64,000 nt of DNA, from the NCBI RefSeq assembly GCF_041435195.1, contig NZ_CP108106.1, positions 558,001-622,000 of the forward strand, given 5' to 3'. This stretch comes from Streptomyces sp. NBC_00224 (GTDB lineage Bacteria > Actinomycetota > Actinomycetes > Streptomycetales > Streptomycetaceae). Under the pieces are notes generated by a model, which did no database searches, had not been told where the DNA came from, and saw only the letters and a program-made list of their open reading frames with translations. Position numbers and translations under genes: made by a program. Shown here piece by piece: positions 25,215 through 33,529 of this stretch; positions within the stretch are counted from its first letter, which is position 1, and every line of letters starts with the position of its first letter.

Positions 25215-25802
25215 ATGCAGCCTCCGAAGCAACCCACCGGCCGCCCGCGCGAGACCCGCGTGGACGCCGCAATCCGCGACGCGGTACGCGAGTTGGTGCC
25301 ACGCGTGGGATACGCCGGCCTGACCATGGACGCCATCGCCGCCAAGGCAGGCATCGGCAAAGCGGCCATCTACCGCCGCCACACCTCACGCGGCGAACTC
25401 GTCTTCTCCGTCCTCGTCCACGGGAGAAAATCGCAGCCCCTGCCCGACACCGGAACACTCACCGGCGACCTCACCGCGCTCGCGAACCTGATCCTGGGGA
25501 TCTTCTCCGACCCGGTGACCGCCGCAGCCACCCCCGGGCTGCTCGCGGACCTGCAGCAGCAGCCCGACATCGCCGCGCGGTTCCAGGAGACCTTCATCGC
25601 CGAAGAACGCGCACAGATCACCGCGTTGCTGGAACGCGCCCACCAACGAGGAGAACTGCCCACACCGGCAGACCCCGTATTGGTGCACGCCGCCGTACTC
25701 GGCACCGCGTACGCCTGGTTGTTCCTCCTCGCCCAGCCACCCACCCCCGCCCTCGCGTCGCGCATCGCCGCGCTCGCCGAAGCCGCCGCTCGGGGCAATT
25801 GA
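25215..25802 (+). CDS. TetR family transcriptional regulator
   Basis: A 195-residue TetR-type repressor. The N-terminal helix-turn-helix is clear (DAVRELVPRVGYAGLTMDAI, AAKAGIGKAAIYRRHTSRGE), followed by an all-helical C-terminal ligand domain of the kind seen in TetR_C proteins (PGLLADLQQQPDIAARFQET, VHAAVLGTAYAWLFLLAQPP). ATG 25215 has GATGGGG upstream. By context it probably controls itself and the divergent DUF6463 gene (and perhaps DUF3995). Confidence 0.9.
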   Translation: MQPPKQPTGRPRETRVDAAIRDAVRELVPRVGYAGLTMDAIAAKAGIGKAAIYRRHTSRGELVFSVLVHGRKSQPLPDTGTLTGDLTALANLILGIFSDPVTAAATPGLLADLQQQPDIAARFQETFIAEERAQITALLERAHQRGELPTPADPVLVHAAVLGTAYAWLFLLAQPPTPALASRIAALAEAAARGN

Positions 25803-26042
25803 CCGACGGCGCTATCGAACGGAATCCTGGTCGCAGAGGGAGCCTCGGCATCCTCCCGGACCTGAACGATCAGGAGGATGCCAAACCCCAGGGGCGTGGT
25901 CTGCGTTGGTAGCCGTTGTCGTACCAAGAGGTTTGCCTGGTGGTCGAGCGAGGGTTCCCGGTCGGATGGTCTTCCGGTGGCACGGGCATGAAGGCAGGGC
26001 CTCCTGCACCGCTCGTGGGTGTCACCCGCCACCAGTCCCGAA

Positions 26043-26072
26043 ACGTCACCCGGCCACCCGCCGCGGCGTGAA
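26043..26072. repeat. 30-bp exact repeat, copy 2
   Basis: Identical to 23865-23894, 2178 bases away. It covers the last codons and stop of the winged-helix gene. Confidence 0.8.
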
Positions 26073-26261
26073 CACCCCAGGACGCTCCTCGGCCAGCCAG
26101 CCCCGCTCCACCAGCCGCTTCACCTTCGACCGCACCCCCTCGACCGTCGTCGGCGCCACCTCCAGGCTCAGCCGTCCGGTCAACTCCCGGGCCCGCAGCC
26201 CGGCCCCACCCGCCTCCGGCACGCCCACCAGCCGCTGATAGTCCGGCGCGACCGCCTCCAC
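26046..26261 (-). CDS. small winged-helix protein, probably truncated
   Basis: A 71-residue product: YQRLVGVPEAGGAGLRAREL, TGRLSLEVAPTTVEGVRSKV and KRLVERGWLAEERPGVFTPR. It corresponds to the C-terminal winged-helix half of proteins like that at 18482-18883; the coiled-coil N terminus is missing, and an in-frame stop lies upstream. It could be a short functional DNA-binding protein but is more likely a relic of an element-associated gene. Confidence 0.45.
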   Translation of the reverse strand: MEAVAPDYQRLVGVPEAGGAGLRARELTGRLSLEVAPTTVEGVRSKVKRLVERGWLAEERPGVFTPRRVAG

Positions 26262-26357
26262 CCCCAGGCCCGGCGCCTCTCAAAGAGAGCCGGCACCGCA
26301 CGTCAGAGCCTGCCTGGTCCGGGCTCAGGCCGAGACGGATCCCGGCGACAGCGGCAC

Positions 26358-27986
26358 CTACGGAGTGTCCACGGCCGTACTCGTCCACGGGGCGCGCAGC
26401 GCCTTCTTGTCCACCTTTCCGACCTTGGTCATCGGCAGCTGGTCGAGCAGGACCGTCTTGCGGGGCGTATACAGGTCCCCCAGCTCGGCGGTCACCGCGG
26501 CGCCGACCGCGTCCGGGTCGACGTCAGCGCCCTCGGCCGTGGCCAGGAAGATCTGTACCGCCTCCCCGTAGTCCTCGTCCGGCACGCCCAGCGCCGCCGC
26601 GTTGCGCACACCGGGGAGCGTGAGCAGGAAGTCCTCCAGGAGGCGGGAGTAGACGTTGTCGCTGGTGCTGCCGGTGACGATGATGTCCTTGGCCCGGTCG
26701 ACGAGATAGAGGTATCCCTCGGCGTCGAGATAGCCCATGTCCCCGGTGCGCAGCCAGCCGCCGTAAAACGCCTCCGCGGTGCGCTGCGGGTCCTCGTAGT
26801 AACCGAGCATCACGGCCTTGCCCCGCACGCACACCTCGCCGATCTGCCCGGCGGGCAGCACCGCCGTGCCGTCTTCGCCGCGGATCTCGATCTGGGTGTC
26901 GGATATCGCGCGGCCGCAGCTGCGCCAGAGCTCGGGCCGGCGGGCTGCCTGCACGGCGAGGTCCTCCGCGTCGAACGCGGCGATGCCGAGCGCCTCCGAC
27001 TGCCCATAGCCCTGGCTGAGCACGGGCCCGAAGACCTCGACCACCTGCTGGAGCCGGCTGGGCGAGGAAGCCGCGCCGCCGACGACGATCCGCCGCAGCA
27101 CAGGCAGCGCTCCCACCTCGCACTGTGGGTGGTCGAGCAGCGCGTACAGCATGGGCGGTACGAACATGGTGGCGGTGATCCGCTCCTCGCGCAGCACCTC
27201 CAGGGCCGCGCCCGCTTCGAACTCGGGCAGCACGACAAGGGCGCATCCTGTCACCAGCGCCTGAAGCGACGTGAGGTGGCCACTTGCGTGCGTGAGCAGC
27301 GTGGAGACGAGTACCCGGTCCGTACCCGGGTCCATGGCCGGGAAGAACCCCACAGAAGGAGCGTTGCCCCCGTCGGCCGCCACGCCATCCATCAGCACGT
27401 CGTACAGCCGGTGGCTGTGGGCTGCGAGTTTGGGGCGGCCCAGGGTGCCGCCGGTGTACAGGACGGTGACGGCCTCGTCCGCTGCCGGGGCGGACACGCC
27501 CTCGGGACGCGTCACAGGGCACTCGGCCGCCACGGCCAGCAGATCCGTACACCGCTGCTCACACGGACCGACACTGAGCAGCACAGGTGCATGGACACTG
27601 CGGCCGGCCGCGTCAGCGGCACGCGCCGCGAACACCGGATCGGTCACCACAACGCGCGCCTTCGACTGCTCGACCAGCGCGGCGAGTTCACCCGGCCCCG
27701 GCTCGGGCGGCAGGAACACCACACGGCAGCCGATCAGATGCACCGCAAGCTGCACCAAGACAGAATCCACATGGTTGGCCAGGAACAACCCCACACCGTC
27801 ACCGGGCACGAGTCCCTGCCGCCTCAACGCGTGCCCCAAACTGAACAGCCGCTGCCGAGCCTCCCTGCGGGTCAGCCGCAACTCACCCTGGACGAGCGCA
27901 TCGGCGTCCTCGTCCTCGTGCCAGTGCTCCAGGATGTGCTCCAGGTACGTCCGCGCCCCAGATGCTTCCTGCAAATTAACGATCAT
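26358..27986 (-). CDS. AMP-forming acyl-CoA synthetase / adenylating ligase
   Basis: A 542-residue ANL-superfamily enzyme. Core motifs are present: VTVLYTGGTLGRPKLAAHSH (A3, ATP-binding P-loop), QGYGQSEA (A5), LRTGDMGYLDAEGYLYLVDR with AKDIIVTGS (A7-A8), and near the C terminus MTKVGKVDKKALR (A10, with the catalytic Lys). The N-terminal domain has LGHALRRQGLVPGDGVGLFL. The enzyme activates a carboxylic acid as acyl-AMP and passes it to CoA or a carrier; the acid cannot be read from sequence. No carrier protein, PKS or NRPS gene is adjacent. Start ATG 27986 (MIVNLQEASGART) or the GTG at 28007; neither has a clear ribosome binding site. Confidence 0.85.
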   Translation of the reverse strand: MIVNLQEASGARTYLEHILEHWHEDEDADALVQGELRLTRREARQRLFSLGHALRRQGLVPGDGVGLFLANHVDSVLVQLAVHLIGCRVVFLPPEPGPGELAALVEQSKARVVVTDPVFAARAADAAGRSVHAPVLLSVGPCEQRCTDLLAVAAECPVTRPEGVSAPAADEAVTVLYTGGTLGRPKLAAHSHRLYDVLMDGVAADGGNAPSVGFFPAMDPGTDRVLVSTLLTHASGHLTSLQALVTGCALVVLPEFEAGAALEVLREERITATMFVPPMLYALLDHPQCEVGALPVLRRIVVGGAASSPSRLQQVVEVFGPVLSQGYGQSEALGIAAFDAEDLAVQAARRPELWRSCGRAISDTQIEIRGEDGTAVLPAGQIGEVCVRGKAVMLGYYEDPQRTAEAFYGGWLRTGDMGYLDAEGYLYLVDRAKDIIVTGSTSDNVYSRLLEDFLLTLPGVRNAAALGVPDEDYGEAVQIFLATAEGADVDPDAVGAAVTAELGDLYTPRKTVLLDQLPMTKVGKVDKKALRAPWTSTAVDTP

Positions 27987-28225
27987 GAATACATGCAAGC
28001 ACGCCACCCAGGAGCCGTGACCTCGCAGGGAGCAACTTCAGCCATCAGCAACTGGAGCACTATATTCCGATATGGGACGGTTACTCGGCTCTCCGGCCCA
28101 GGGTGCTGTGCATCTGGCCTCAACAAGATCAAGACTGTTCGCGCAACGGTCATGCCACAGGAGGCAGCGGCGGCGCGCCACCCTGCGAAACCGCCACCCC
28201 ACCGCCGCCCCCACTCTTGCCCTAC

Positions 28226-28242
28226 CTATCGAATATCGATAG
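28226..28242. promoter_or_regulatory. 17-bp palindrome upstream of the DUF2975/XRE pair
   Basis: CTATCGA-ATA-TCGATAG is a perfect inverted repeat in an AT-rich patch 33 bases before the GTG at 28275, at a core-promoter position. It is a good candidate operator for the Cro/CI-type protein encoded by the second gene of the pair (autoregulation). Confidence 0.6.
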
Positions 28243-28274
28243 ATTTACATCGTGATTCGATGGAAGGGTAGGTC

Positions 28275-28766
28275 GTGGGAAAGCTGACCGTACGTGCGCT
28301 GCGCGCCGTGCTCGTGGTGGTGCTCACCGGAACCGCGTTCGTACAGGCAATGATGGTGTGGACATTGGTCAGTGGGAGCGACCCGGAGGACGGGTCGCTC
28401 CCACTGACCGCGCTGCGCGTGATCACGATCCTGGGCATGGTGTCGGTCCAGGTCGCCCTGGTCTGCATCTGGCGACTGGTGACGATGGTGCGACGCGGAA
28501 CCGTGTTCTCCCACGCCGCCTTCCGGTACGTGGACGGAGTGATCGGCGCGATCGTGGCGGCTGCCCTCGTATGGTTCGCCGTCACGGCCGTAAACGCACC
28601 GGGCCAGCGCGACGACCCGGGCGTCACCGTCATCATGGGCGGGATTGGCGTAGCCATCCTGGGGGTTGCACTCCTCGTGCTCGTACTGCGGATGCTGCTC
28701 GCCCAAGCCGTCGCGCGCGACGGCGAAGCGGCGCAGATGCAGGCCGAGCTGGACGAGGTGATCTGA
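28275..28766 (+). CDS. DUF2975 family membrane protein
   Basis: A 163-residue protein with four hydrophobic segments (LRAVLVVVLTGTAFVQAMMV, VITILGMVSVQVALVCIWRL, YVDGVIGAIVAAALVWFAVT, GIGVAILGVALLVLVLRMLL) as in DUF2975. Members are nearly always encoded with a small Cro/CI-type regulator, as here; the stop codon overlaps the next start (TGATG). Function is unknown, often proposed to be stress- or membrane-related sensing. GTG 28275 follows GGAAGG at 28262-28267. Confidence 0.8.
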   Translation: MGKLTVRALRAVLVVVLTGTAFVQAMMVWTLVSGSDPEDGSLPLTALRVITILGMVSVQVALVCIWRLVTMVRRGTVFSHAAFRYVDGVIGAIVAAALVWFAVTAVNAPGQRDDPGVTVIMGGIGVAILGVALLVLVLRMLLAQAVARDGEAAQMQAELDEVI

Positions 28767-28987
28767 TGCCGATCACCGTCGACATCGACGTGATGCTGGC
28801 CAAACGCAAGATGTCCGTCGGCGAGCTCGCGGACCGCATAGGGATCACTCCCGCCAACCTGGCGGTACTCAAGAACGGCCGCGCCAAGGCGGTGCGCTTC
28901 GCGACACTCGCCGCGCTCTGCGAGGTACTCAAGTGCCAGCCGGGCGACCTGCTGCGCTGGGAGGCAGAGGACGCCGCAGGCCAGTGA
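28766..28987 (+). CDS. small XRE (Cro/CI) family transcriptional regulator
   Basis: A 73-residue single-domain helix-turn-helix protein: MLAKRKMSVGELADRIGITP, ANLAVLKNGRAKAVRFATLA and ALCEVLKCQPGDLLRWE. It is the YozG-like partner that accompanies DUF2975 proteins. Its ATG overlaps the DUF2975 stop codon by one base. The 17-bp palindrome at 28226-28242 is the probable operator. Confidence 0.9.
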   Translation: MPITVDIDVMLAKRKMSVGELADRIGITPANLAVLKNGRAKAVRFATLAALCEVLKCQPGDLLRWEAEDAAGQ

Positions 28988-29429
28988 CGCGTGGACGCGC
29001 CGGTAGCCGTACGTCTGCCGCGAGTCGGAGAAGACTTCGAGGACAGCGGACCTCCTCAAGGGCTACTGGTTTTTCGGGGTGGGGTCGGTCGGGGTTGATG
29101 GTCAGGCCGGTGCCTGCGAGGAGGCCGTCGATGATGTCGGGGCGCTGCTCGATGCGGCGTAGGCCGCGGTGGAGGGTACGGATGAGATGGCCGATATCGG
29201 TGAACGCGGTGTTGGCCAGTGGCCCTCGTCGCAGCAGCGAACACACAGCTTCAGCCCACCACCTTGCGCTTATCACATAACTCCGGCGTACCGCAGGGAT
29301 CAAGCCCCGTCACCACCCGACCCCACCCCGAAGAGATCAGTAGCCCAGCCGGCACGATGCAGGGCCGCCAAGCTCTCCAGCGAACGTCGCGTCGACCTTG
29401 AGCAGGTGGCCATGCGGGGTCAGGGAGGA
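28988..29429. other. decayed stretch with an unrecognised minus-strand frame
   Basis: On the minus strand about 29240-29060 reads LANTAFTDIGHLIRTLHRGL and RRIEQRPDIIDGLLAGTGLT, which is coding-like and may be the C-terminal end of a lost (perhaps transposase) gene. The remainder shows no gene. No promoter or RNA is evident. Confidence 0.35.
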
Positions 29430-29595
29430 TCAGTGGGCGGAGTACCCGCCGAACCGCATGATCTTCTCGGTCAGATAGGGCGAGACCTCCGCCGGGTCCT
29501 CAGGTTCCACCTTCCAGCCCTCGGCCTGCAACTCGCGCACCGCTTGGGCGATGTCCAGGGTGTTCTGGAAGATCAGGCATTCTCGGAACTACGAG
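29430..29595 (-). pseudogene. Tn3-family transposase, C-terminal relic
   Basis: The minus strand reads FRECLIFQNTLDIAQAVREL, QAEGWKVEPEDPAEVSPYLT and EKIMRFGGYSAH, ending in TGA at 29430-29432. This matches the C-terminal end of actinobacterial Tn3-family transposases (NTLDI, SPYLT, RFG-YS pattern). Only about 54 codons are left. Confidence 0.7.
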
Positions 29596-29634
29596 TTGCG
29601 ATGATCGGGGCCGACGCCAGACCGACATGCCCGG

Positions 29635-30318
29635 TCACCCACCGATGAAGCTCACTGTTTCTGTCATGTCAGCCCGCCCGGTACGCAGCCGTGGCGCGCC
29701 CTCCTTCTCGAATCCCACCGAGACACCGCAGAACAGCACGAGCCCGTCATCGGCTCCGACGATCTGGCTGACGGTCTTGCGATACATCGTCCACATCACC
29801 TGAGGGCAGCTGTGCAGCCCTTCCGCCCTCAGTAACAGCATGACCGTCTGCAAATGCATCCCCGCGTCCCCCCACTGCCCGGGCCCCATCGTCCGGTCGA
29901 GGTAGCAAAACAGCACGACCGGTGCCCCGAACGCCTCCGAGTTCAAGGCGGCGATCTTCATGGGCCTGTCGGGGTCGTCGCGCTCGATCCCCAGCGCTTC
30001 GTACCGCTGGGCAGCCGCGGCGGAAAAACGGTCCACATACGGCGAGGTCAGTTCGGCCGGGTACATCGGATACTCCCGCTCATCCCCCGGGTCTCCCGCC
30101 AGTGCCCTGGTCGTTGCGCGCCTCTTCAGCTCGGCCAAGGGCTCGCCGGTCACGACATACAGATGCCACGGCTGGAGGTTCCCGCTCGACGGAGCCCGCG
30201 TCGCTGCGGCCAGCACACGTTCGAGTATCTCTTTGGATACCGGCTCATCGCTGAACGCCCGCACAGCCCGGCGACTGTCCACAGCTTCATACACATCCAC
30301 GTCTGCTCTTCCCTTCAC
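29635..30318 (-). CDS. nitroreductase family FMN enzyme
   Basis: A 227-residue nitroreductase. The FMN-binding N terminus is typical: VYEAVDSRRAVRAFSDEPVS and AAATRAPSSGNLQPWHLYVV; the C-terminal half has AGMHLQTVMLLLRAEGLHSC and VLFCGVSVGFEKE, with the usual Gly-x-x-x-Gly region. Family members reduce nitroaromatics, quinones or other electrophiles with NAD(P)H. GTG 30318 is preceded by coding-like relic sequence; no operon partner. It probably arrived or survived between two mobile-element relics (Tn3 and integrase). Confidence 0.85.
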   Translation of the reverse strand: MKGRADVDVYEAVDSRRAVRAFSDEPVSKEILERVLAAATRAPSSGNLQPWHLYVVTGEPLAELKRRATTRALAGDPGDEREYPMYPAELTSPYVDRFSAAAAQRYEALGIERDDPDRPMKIAALNSEAFGAPVVLFCYLDRTMGPGQWGDAGMHLQTVMLLLRAEGLHSCPQVMWTMYRKTVSQIVGADDGLVLFCGVSVGFEKEGAPRLRTGRADMTETVSFIGG

Positions 30319-30319
30319 T

Positions 30320-30691
30320 CAACGCCAACCACCTCTCTACCGTCTTCAGCACGCACACGAGGCAACAGGTGATCCGGATCGCACTTCGGATCTGCGGCAG
30401 GCGGCAGCGCTGTTCCTCGGCCTGTCGATGCGATCGGCGGCAGCGGATGCAGGCGTGTTCGTGGATGCAGGGGGTGCCGAACGCGCGGCCGCATGCGCCG
30501 ATGGAGACTTTGCGGCGCTCGAAGTGGCCGAGGAACTCCTGCCATTCCTCGTCGGTGGGGACGCGGTATTCCTCGCTCGGGCGAAGGGACCGGCGGCGGG
30601 CCAGGAAGGCCATGTGCGCCTGAATCGCCTCTTCGGGGTAGACGGCTAATGCTGGAGTCGGGTAATGGAACTGTCCGAATGCCTCAGCCAT
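30320..30691 (-). pseudogene. tyrosine-recombinase/integrase, C-terminal relic
   Basis: The minus strand reads TPALAVYPEEAIQAHMAFLA, RRRSLRPSEEYRVPTDEEWQ and EFLGHFERRKVSIGACGRAF, then GTPCIHEHACIRC. This is the distinctive C-terminal extension of large Streptomyces site-specific integrases (EEYRxPTDEEWxEFLGHFERRKV and the C-x-R-C cysteine cluster). The catalytic domain with RHR and Tyr is absent, and the end is scrambled after the cysteine pair. It marks a lost integrated element. Confidence 0.7.
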
Positions 30692-30860
30692 TGCGGACCC
30701 ACGAGGTGAACTCGTCGGCGAGACCGGGCGGGTTGGCGGCCTCGGTCTGCCGGGCGACCGCCTCGTAGTACTCCAGCTCGTGGACGATCACCGGCACGGT
30801 TCGGCCGACAGATCTTTCGATGACGCCGGTCGTATGGAGGGTTCGGGCGAGCTGGCAGCA
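30684..30860 (-). other. coding-like fragment of unknown family
   Basis: The minus strand reads ARTLHTTGVIERSVGRTVPV, IVHELEYYEAVARQTEAANP and PGLADEFTSWVRNG to a stop at 30684. It looks like the end of a real protein, but upstream the frame is Thr/Arg-rich shadow sequence, so the gene is truncated. Family not recognised. Confidence 0.35.
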
Positions 30861-30934
30861 GGTCTGGACGAGGGCCGTCGTCCTCGTTGCTCGATGAGGA
30901 AGGAGACAGCGTAGTTGTCGCCGGCGCCGGCGGC

Positions 30935-31320
30935 CGGGATGTTCTTCGCGGAGGACGTGGGACTGTCGGTGGCGACTGTCCGGACGTACCCGGTGGGTGG
31001 CGACGAAATGGCCGACCGAGCGCCGGGTGGCGGGGGTGTCGTGGGAGGTCCACAAGGTCCTCGCCTCCGCTGCTGACCCGTTCGAGGTGATCGCGCATCC
31101 GCCGCCAAACGAGCGGACGGGCCGCCGGGCGTGGGACGGGGACGCAGCGAAACGGGCGGTGGGGTGGAAGGCGTCGGTGCCGGTGACGGTCGAGGAGAAG
31201 GTGGAGGCGGTCACCGAGCTGGTGCGGGACGAGGCGGTGGCCTGCCGTGTCGCGGTCGCCCTCCTGAAGCGCCGGAGGGTCGTGTTCGTGGCCATGCGGG
31301 ACGGTTATCCGGACTACGGG
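30935..31320 (+). pseudogene. decayed DUF6192 (RacO-like) gene
   Basis: Plus-strand pieces read FFAEDVGLSVATVRTY, then in a second frame VATKWPTERRVAGVSWEVHK, VLASAADPFEVIAHPPPNER, TGRRAWDGDAAKRAVGWKAS and VPVTVEEKVEAVTELVRDEA. This series matches the order of conserved segments in DUF6192/RacO proteins of Streptomyces (ERR-AGVS--VH, NERTG-R-W, A-R-VGWK, VTV-EKVEAV). A frameshift near 30990 and loss of both ends make it non-functional. Confidence 0.6.
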
Positions 31321-31350
31321 CTGGCCGGCTGGCCGGCTGGCCGCGTGAGT

Positions 31351-31890
31351 TTAGCGTCCGGAGTCTCGCCCGGCGTGCATCGTCTCCACGGAGAGGACAG
31401 GATCAAGAGGCGGAACAAGGGTCTTGGTTGCGGCAGCGACGAGGTGCTCTGGTGCGGGGCCCGCCTGAAGGGCGGTCACGTATTCGATGACTTCGGCATG
31501 GGTCAGGCTCGGGACGCGTTGCCGTAGCAGGTGCATAGCGATGATCCGGCCTTGGTCAGCCGTCGCTCGGCGGAGTTCGTCGTGTAGGTCGTCGACGGCC
31601 GTGCGCGTGGGCTCCTTCCGGATGCGCTGGCGGTAGTCGGCCTCCCACTCGCCGGTGGCATAGGAGACCGGGCCGATCTGGTGGAGGCCACCGTCAATTC
31701 GGTCGACCAGATAAGGGCCGTTTCCGCCCAGAAGCTGTCCCGGGTCCCGGGTCCGGAGGTACTCCTCGGTCTGGTAGGAGACGATCCAGACCAGCTCGTG
31801 CGCTTCCACCCCGGACACCACCAGGCGCCCCGCATAACTGCGGTCCAGGTCTTCCTGGGCTATGCGCTTGGCGTACTCACGGTCGATCAT
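31351..31890 (-). CDS. YrhB/Imm35-type domain protein
   Basis: A 179-residue soluble protein. The N-terminal 85 residues (IDREYAKRIAQEDLDRSYAG ... WIVSYQTEEYLRTRDPGQLL, GNGPYLVDRIDGGLHQIGPV) have the YrhB/Imm35 layout: a helix, then strands with W-I-V-x-Y and N-G-P-Y-L-V-D-R. Imm35 proteins act as immunity factors in polymorphic toxin systems. The C-terminal 95 residues (IRKEPTRTAVDDLHDELRRA, VPSLTHAEVIEYVTALQAGP) are helical and unassigned. No toxin gene is beside it, so it may be an orphan antidote. ATG 31890 is favoured; 31902 and 31950 are also in frame. Confidence 0.65.
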   Translation of the reverse strand: MIDREYAKRIAQEDLDRSYAGRLVVSGVEAHELVWIVSYQTEEYLRTRDPGQLLGGNGPYLVDRIDGGLHQIGPVSYATGEWEADYRQRIRKEPTRTAVDDLHDELRRATADQGRIIAMHLLRQRVPSLTHAEVIEYVTALQAGPAPEHLVAAATKTLVPPLDPVLSVETMHAGRDSGR

Positions 31891-32049
31891 GCCCGGCAGC
31901 ATCCCGCATGGTTCCTCGTACGCCCAGTGGTTTCCGTGCTCGGTGGTCATGAGGGTGGTCGCGCGGCGACGGACACCCCGAGGTCAGTAACGCCGTGGCC
32001 GTCGCCGCGGGCGCGTCGCAGGCTTCGGTCGAGGGCGGTGAGCTTCACC

Positions 32050-32330
32050 TTGGCTTTGGTCAGATCGCCGCCCTCCAAGGGCACCAACACCTCGTCGACG
32101 CCCTCGCCTACAGCCCGGACCACACCCTGCTGAGCGGCAGCGACGACCATACGGCGAAGCTGTGGGACATCAGTCACCTCCCCCAACACCCTGAGCTGGG
32201 CGAACTGGCCAGACACGCCGACATCGTCACAGGCGTCGCCTTCGCCTCCCATGACCACACGGCGGCAACCAATGGCGTGGACGGCGTGGTGAACATCTGG
32301 GACGTGACCGACCGCGCCCAGTGGGCCCGC
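32050..32330 (+). pseudogene. WD40-repeat gene fragment
   Basis: The plus strand reads ALQGHQHLVDALAYSPDHTL, LSGSDDHTAKLWDISHLPQH and HADIVTGVAFASHDHTAATN, ending GVVNIWDVTD. These are two WD40 units with the GH...WD spacing, cut off on both sides and followed by unrelated shadow sequence. It is the remnant of a larger WD40 protein. Confidence 0.65.
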
Positions 32331-32603
32331 CATTCCCCGGCCTCGACTACGCCCCGCCCTGCCCGCGCCGCACGTGACCCGGACCGGCCGCAACCTGGGA
32401 GCGTTCGAAGGGAAATCCTCAACGGGAGTGCCCTTGCCCATGGTGCCAACGCCACAAGAATCCGCCTACCCCGCCAACCCGCTGATCGGCCGTCAGGCCA
32501 CCGCCTCGCGGATACCTCATACATCGGCTCTACCGCGACGACTGCCCCTGTCAAACTCCACGGCATCACGGCCACAAGCTCAGCAGACACTCCCTTTCGG
32601 GGG

Positions 32604-33521
32604 TCAGCCGACGATGCGGAACCGCAGTTTGAACAAGGTGAGCGCATCGAGCCCGAGCCCTTCGGTGAGGAAGGCGCCGAAGCTTCCGTAGTCGGCCAGC
32701 GCCTGCGCCCTGAACGCCCCCAGGTAGCTGCTGTGCACCTGAAGCAAAGGGTCAAGCAAGGCCGGGTCCTGCATGAACCCCGCGGCTTTGAGCTGACTCT
32801 TCAGCGCAGCGTCCGATGCCGCACGGAGTTCGTTGCTCAGGAGGTAGTCACCCTCGGATGTGGAGGCCGGCACGCCGACCGCGCGCAGGATCGTGTCCGC
32901 GAGGATTCCCGTGCGGTCCTTGCCGGCCGAGCAGTGGAACATCGACGGCTCGTTCGCGTTCGCCACGGTGCGGATCGCTGCCCCGAGCGCGGCTCGGTTC
33001 GCCGGGTTGGTGACGAAAGCACGGTAAAGCACATCCATCCTCGCTTCGGCCTTTCCTCCGCCGAGTTGCTGCTGCTGGTACACGGGGTCCTTGCTGCGCA
33101 CCACCATGCCGATGAACGCGAACAACGACGTGTCGTCGATCGGCTGGACGATGGAGGTCACGTCGGCCGGAAGTCGGTCGGCTCCGTCAGCCTGCATCTC
33201 GGGCGCGGTACGCAGGTCGATCACGCTGCCCAGCCCCAGGGCAGCGAGCGCGTTCACGCCCTCGGGCGGCAGCTTCGACAGGGTCTCCGAGCGGTACAGC
33301 ACACCCCAGCGGGTGGTCTTGCCGTCGTACGTGCGGTAGCCGCCGATGTCCCGGGCATTGACCGTGCCCGGTACCGCCAACACCCGCGAGCTCGTGACCG
33401 TGCTGTCGGCGGGGCGGGCGTGGTTCGCAGGCGGGGACGCCTGCGCCGTACCGGCTGCCAGGGGTATCACCAGGGCCAGGGCGAGCACAGACGTGCTGAT
33501 GGCGCGTCTCATCGGTGCCAC
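32604..33521 (-). CDS. secreted tyrosine-protein phosphatase (Y_phosphatase3 type)
   Basis: A 305-residue protein with a Sec signal peptide (AISTSVLALALVIPLAAGTAQA). The mature part carries RVLAVPGTVNARDIGGYRTY near its start and the catalytic P-loop FHCSAGKDRTG (C-x5-R), as in the PTP family represented by bacterial PtpB/Y_phosphatase3 enzymes. General acid and substrate loop regions lie in VTSIVQPIDDTSLFAF. It probably dephosphorylates extracellular phospho-tyrosine or inositol/sugar phosphates. GTG 33521 is chosen over ATG 33512 because GGAAGGAG is 7 bases upstream of it. Confidence 0.85.
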   Translation of the reverse strand: MAPMRRAISTSVLALALVIPLAAGTAQASPPANHARPADSTVTSSRVLAVPGTVNARDIGGYRTYDGKTTRWGVLYRSETLSKLPPEGVNALAALGLGSVIDLRTAPEMQADGADRLPADVTSIVQPIDDTSLFAFIGMVVRSKDPVYQQQQLGGGKAEARMDVLYRAFVTNPANRAALGAAIRTVANANEPSMFHCSAGKDRTGILADTILRAVGVPASTSEGDYLLSNELRAASDAALKSQLKAAGFMQDPALLDPLLQVHSSYLGAFRAQALADYGSFGAFLTEGLGLDALTLFKLRFRIVG

Positions 33522-33529
33522 GAGAGGGC

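Noticed and set aside
26019..28271. A 750-codon plus-strand open frame
   Set aside because: It is antisense to the adenylating ligase, which has all ANL motifs; the plus frame has Arg/His/Gln-rich content and no domain.
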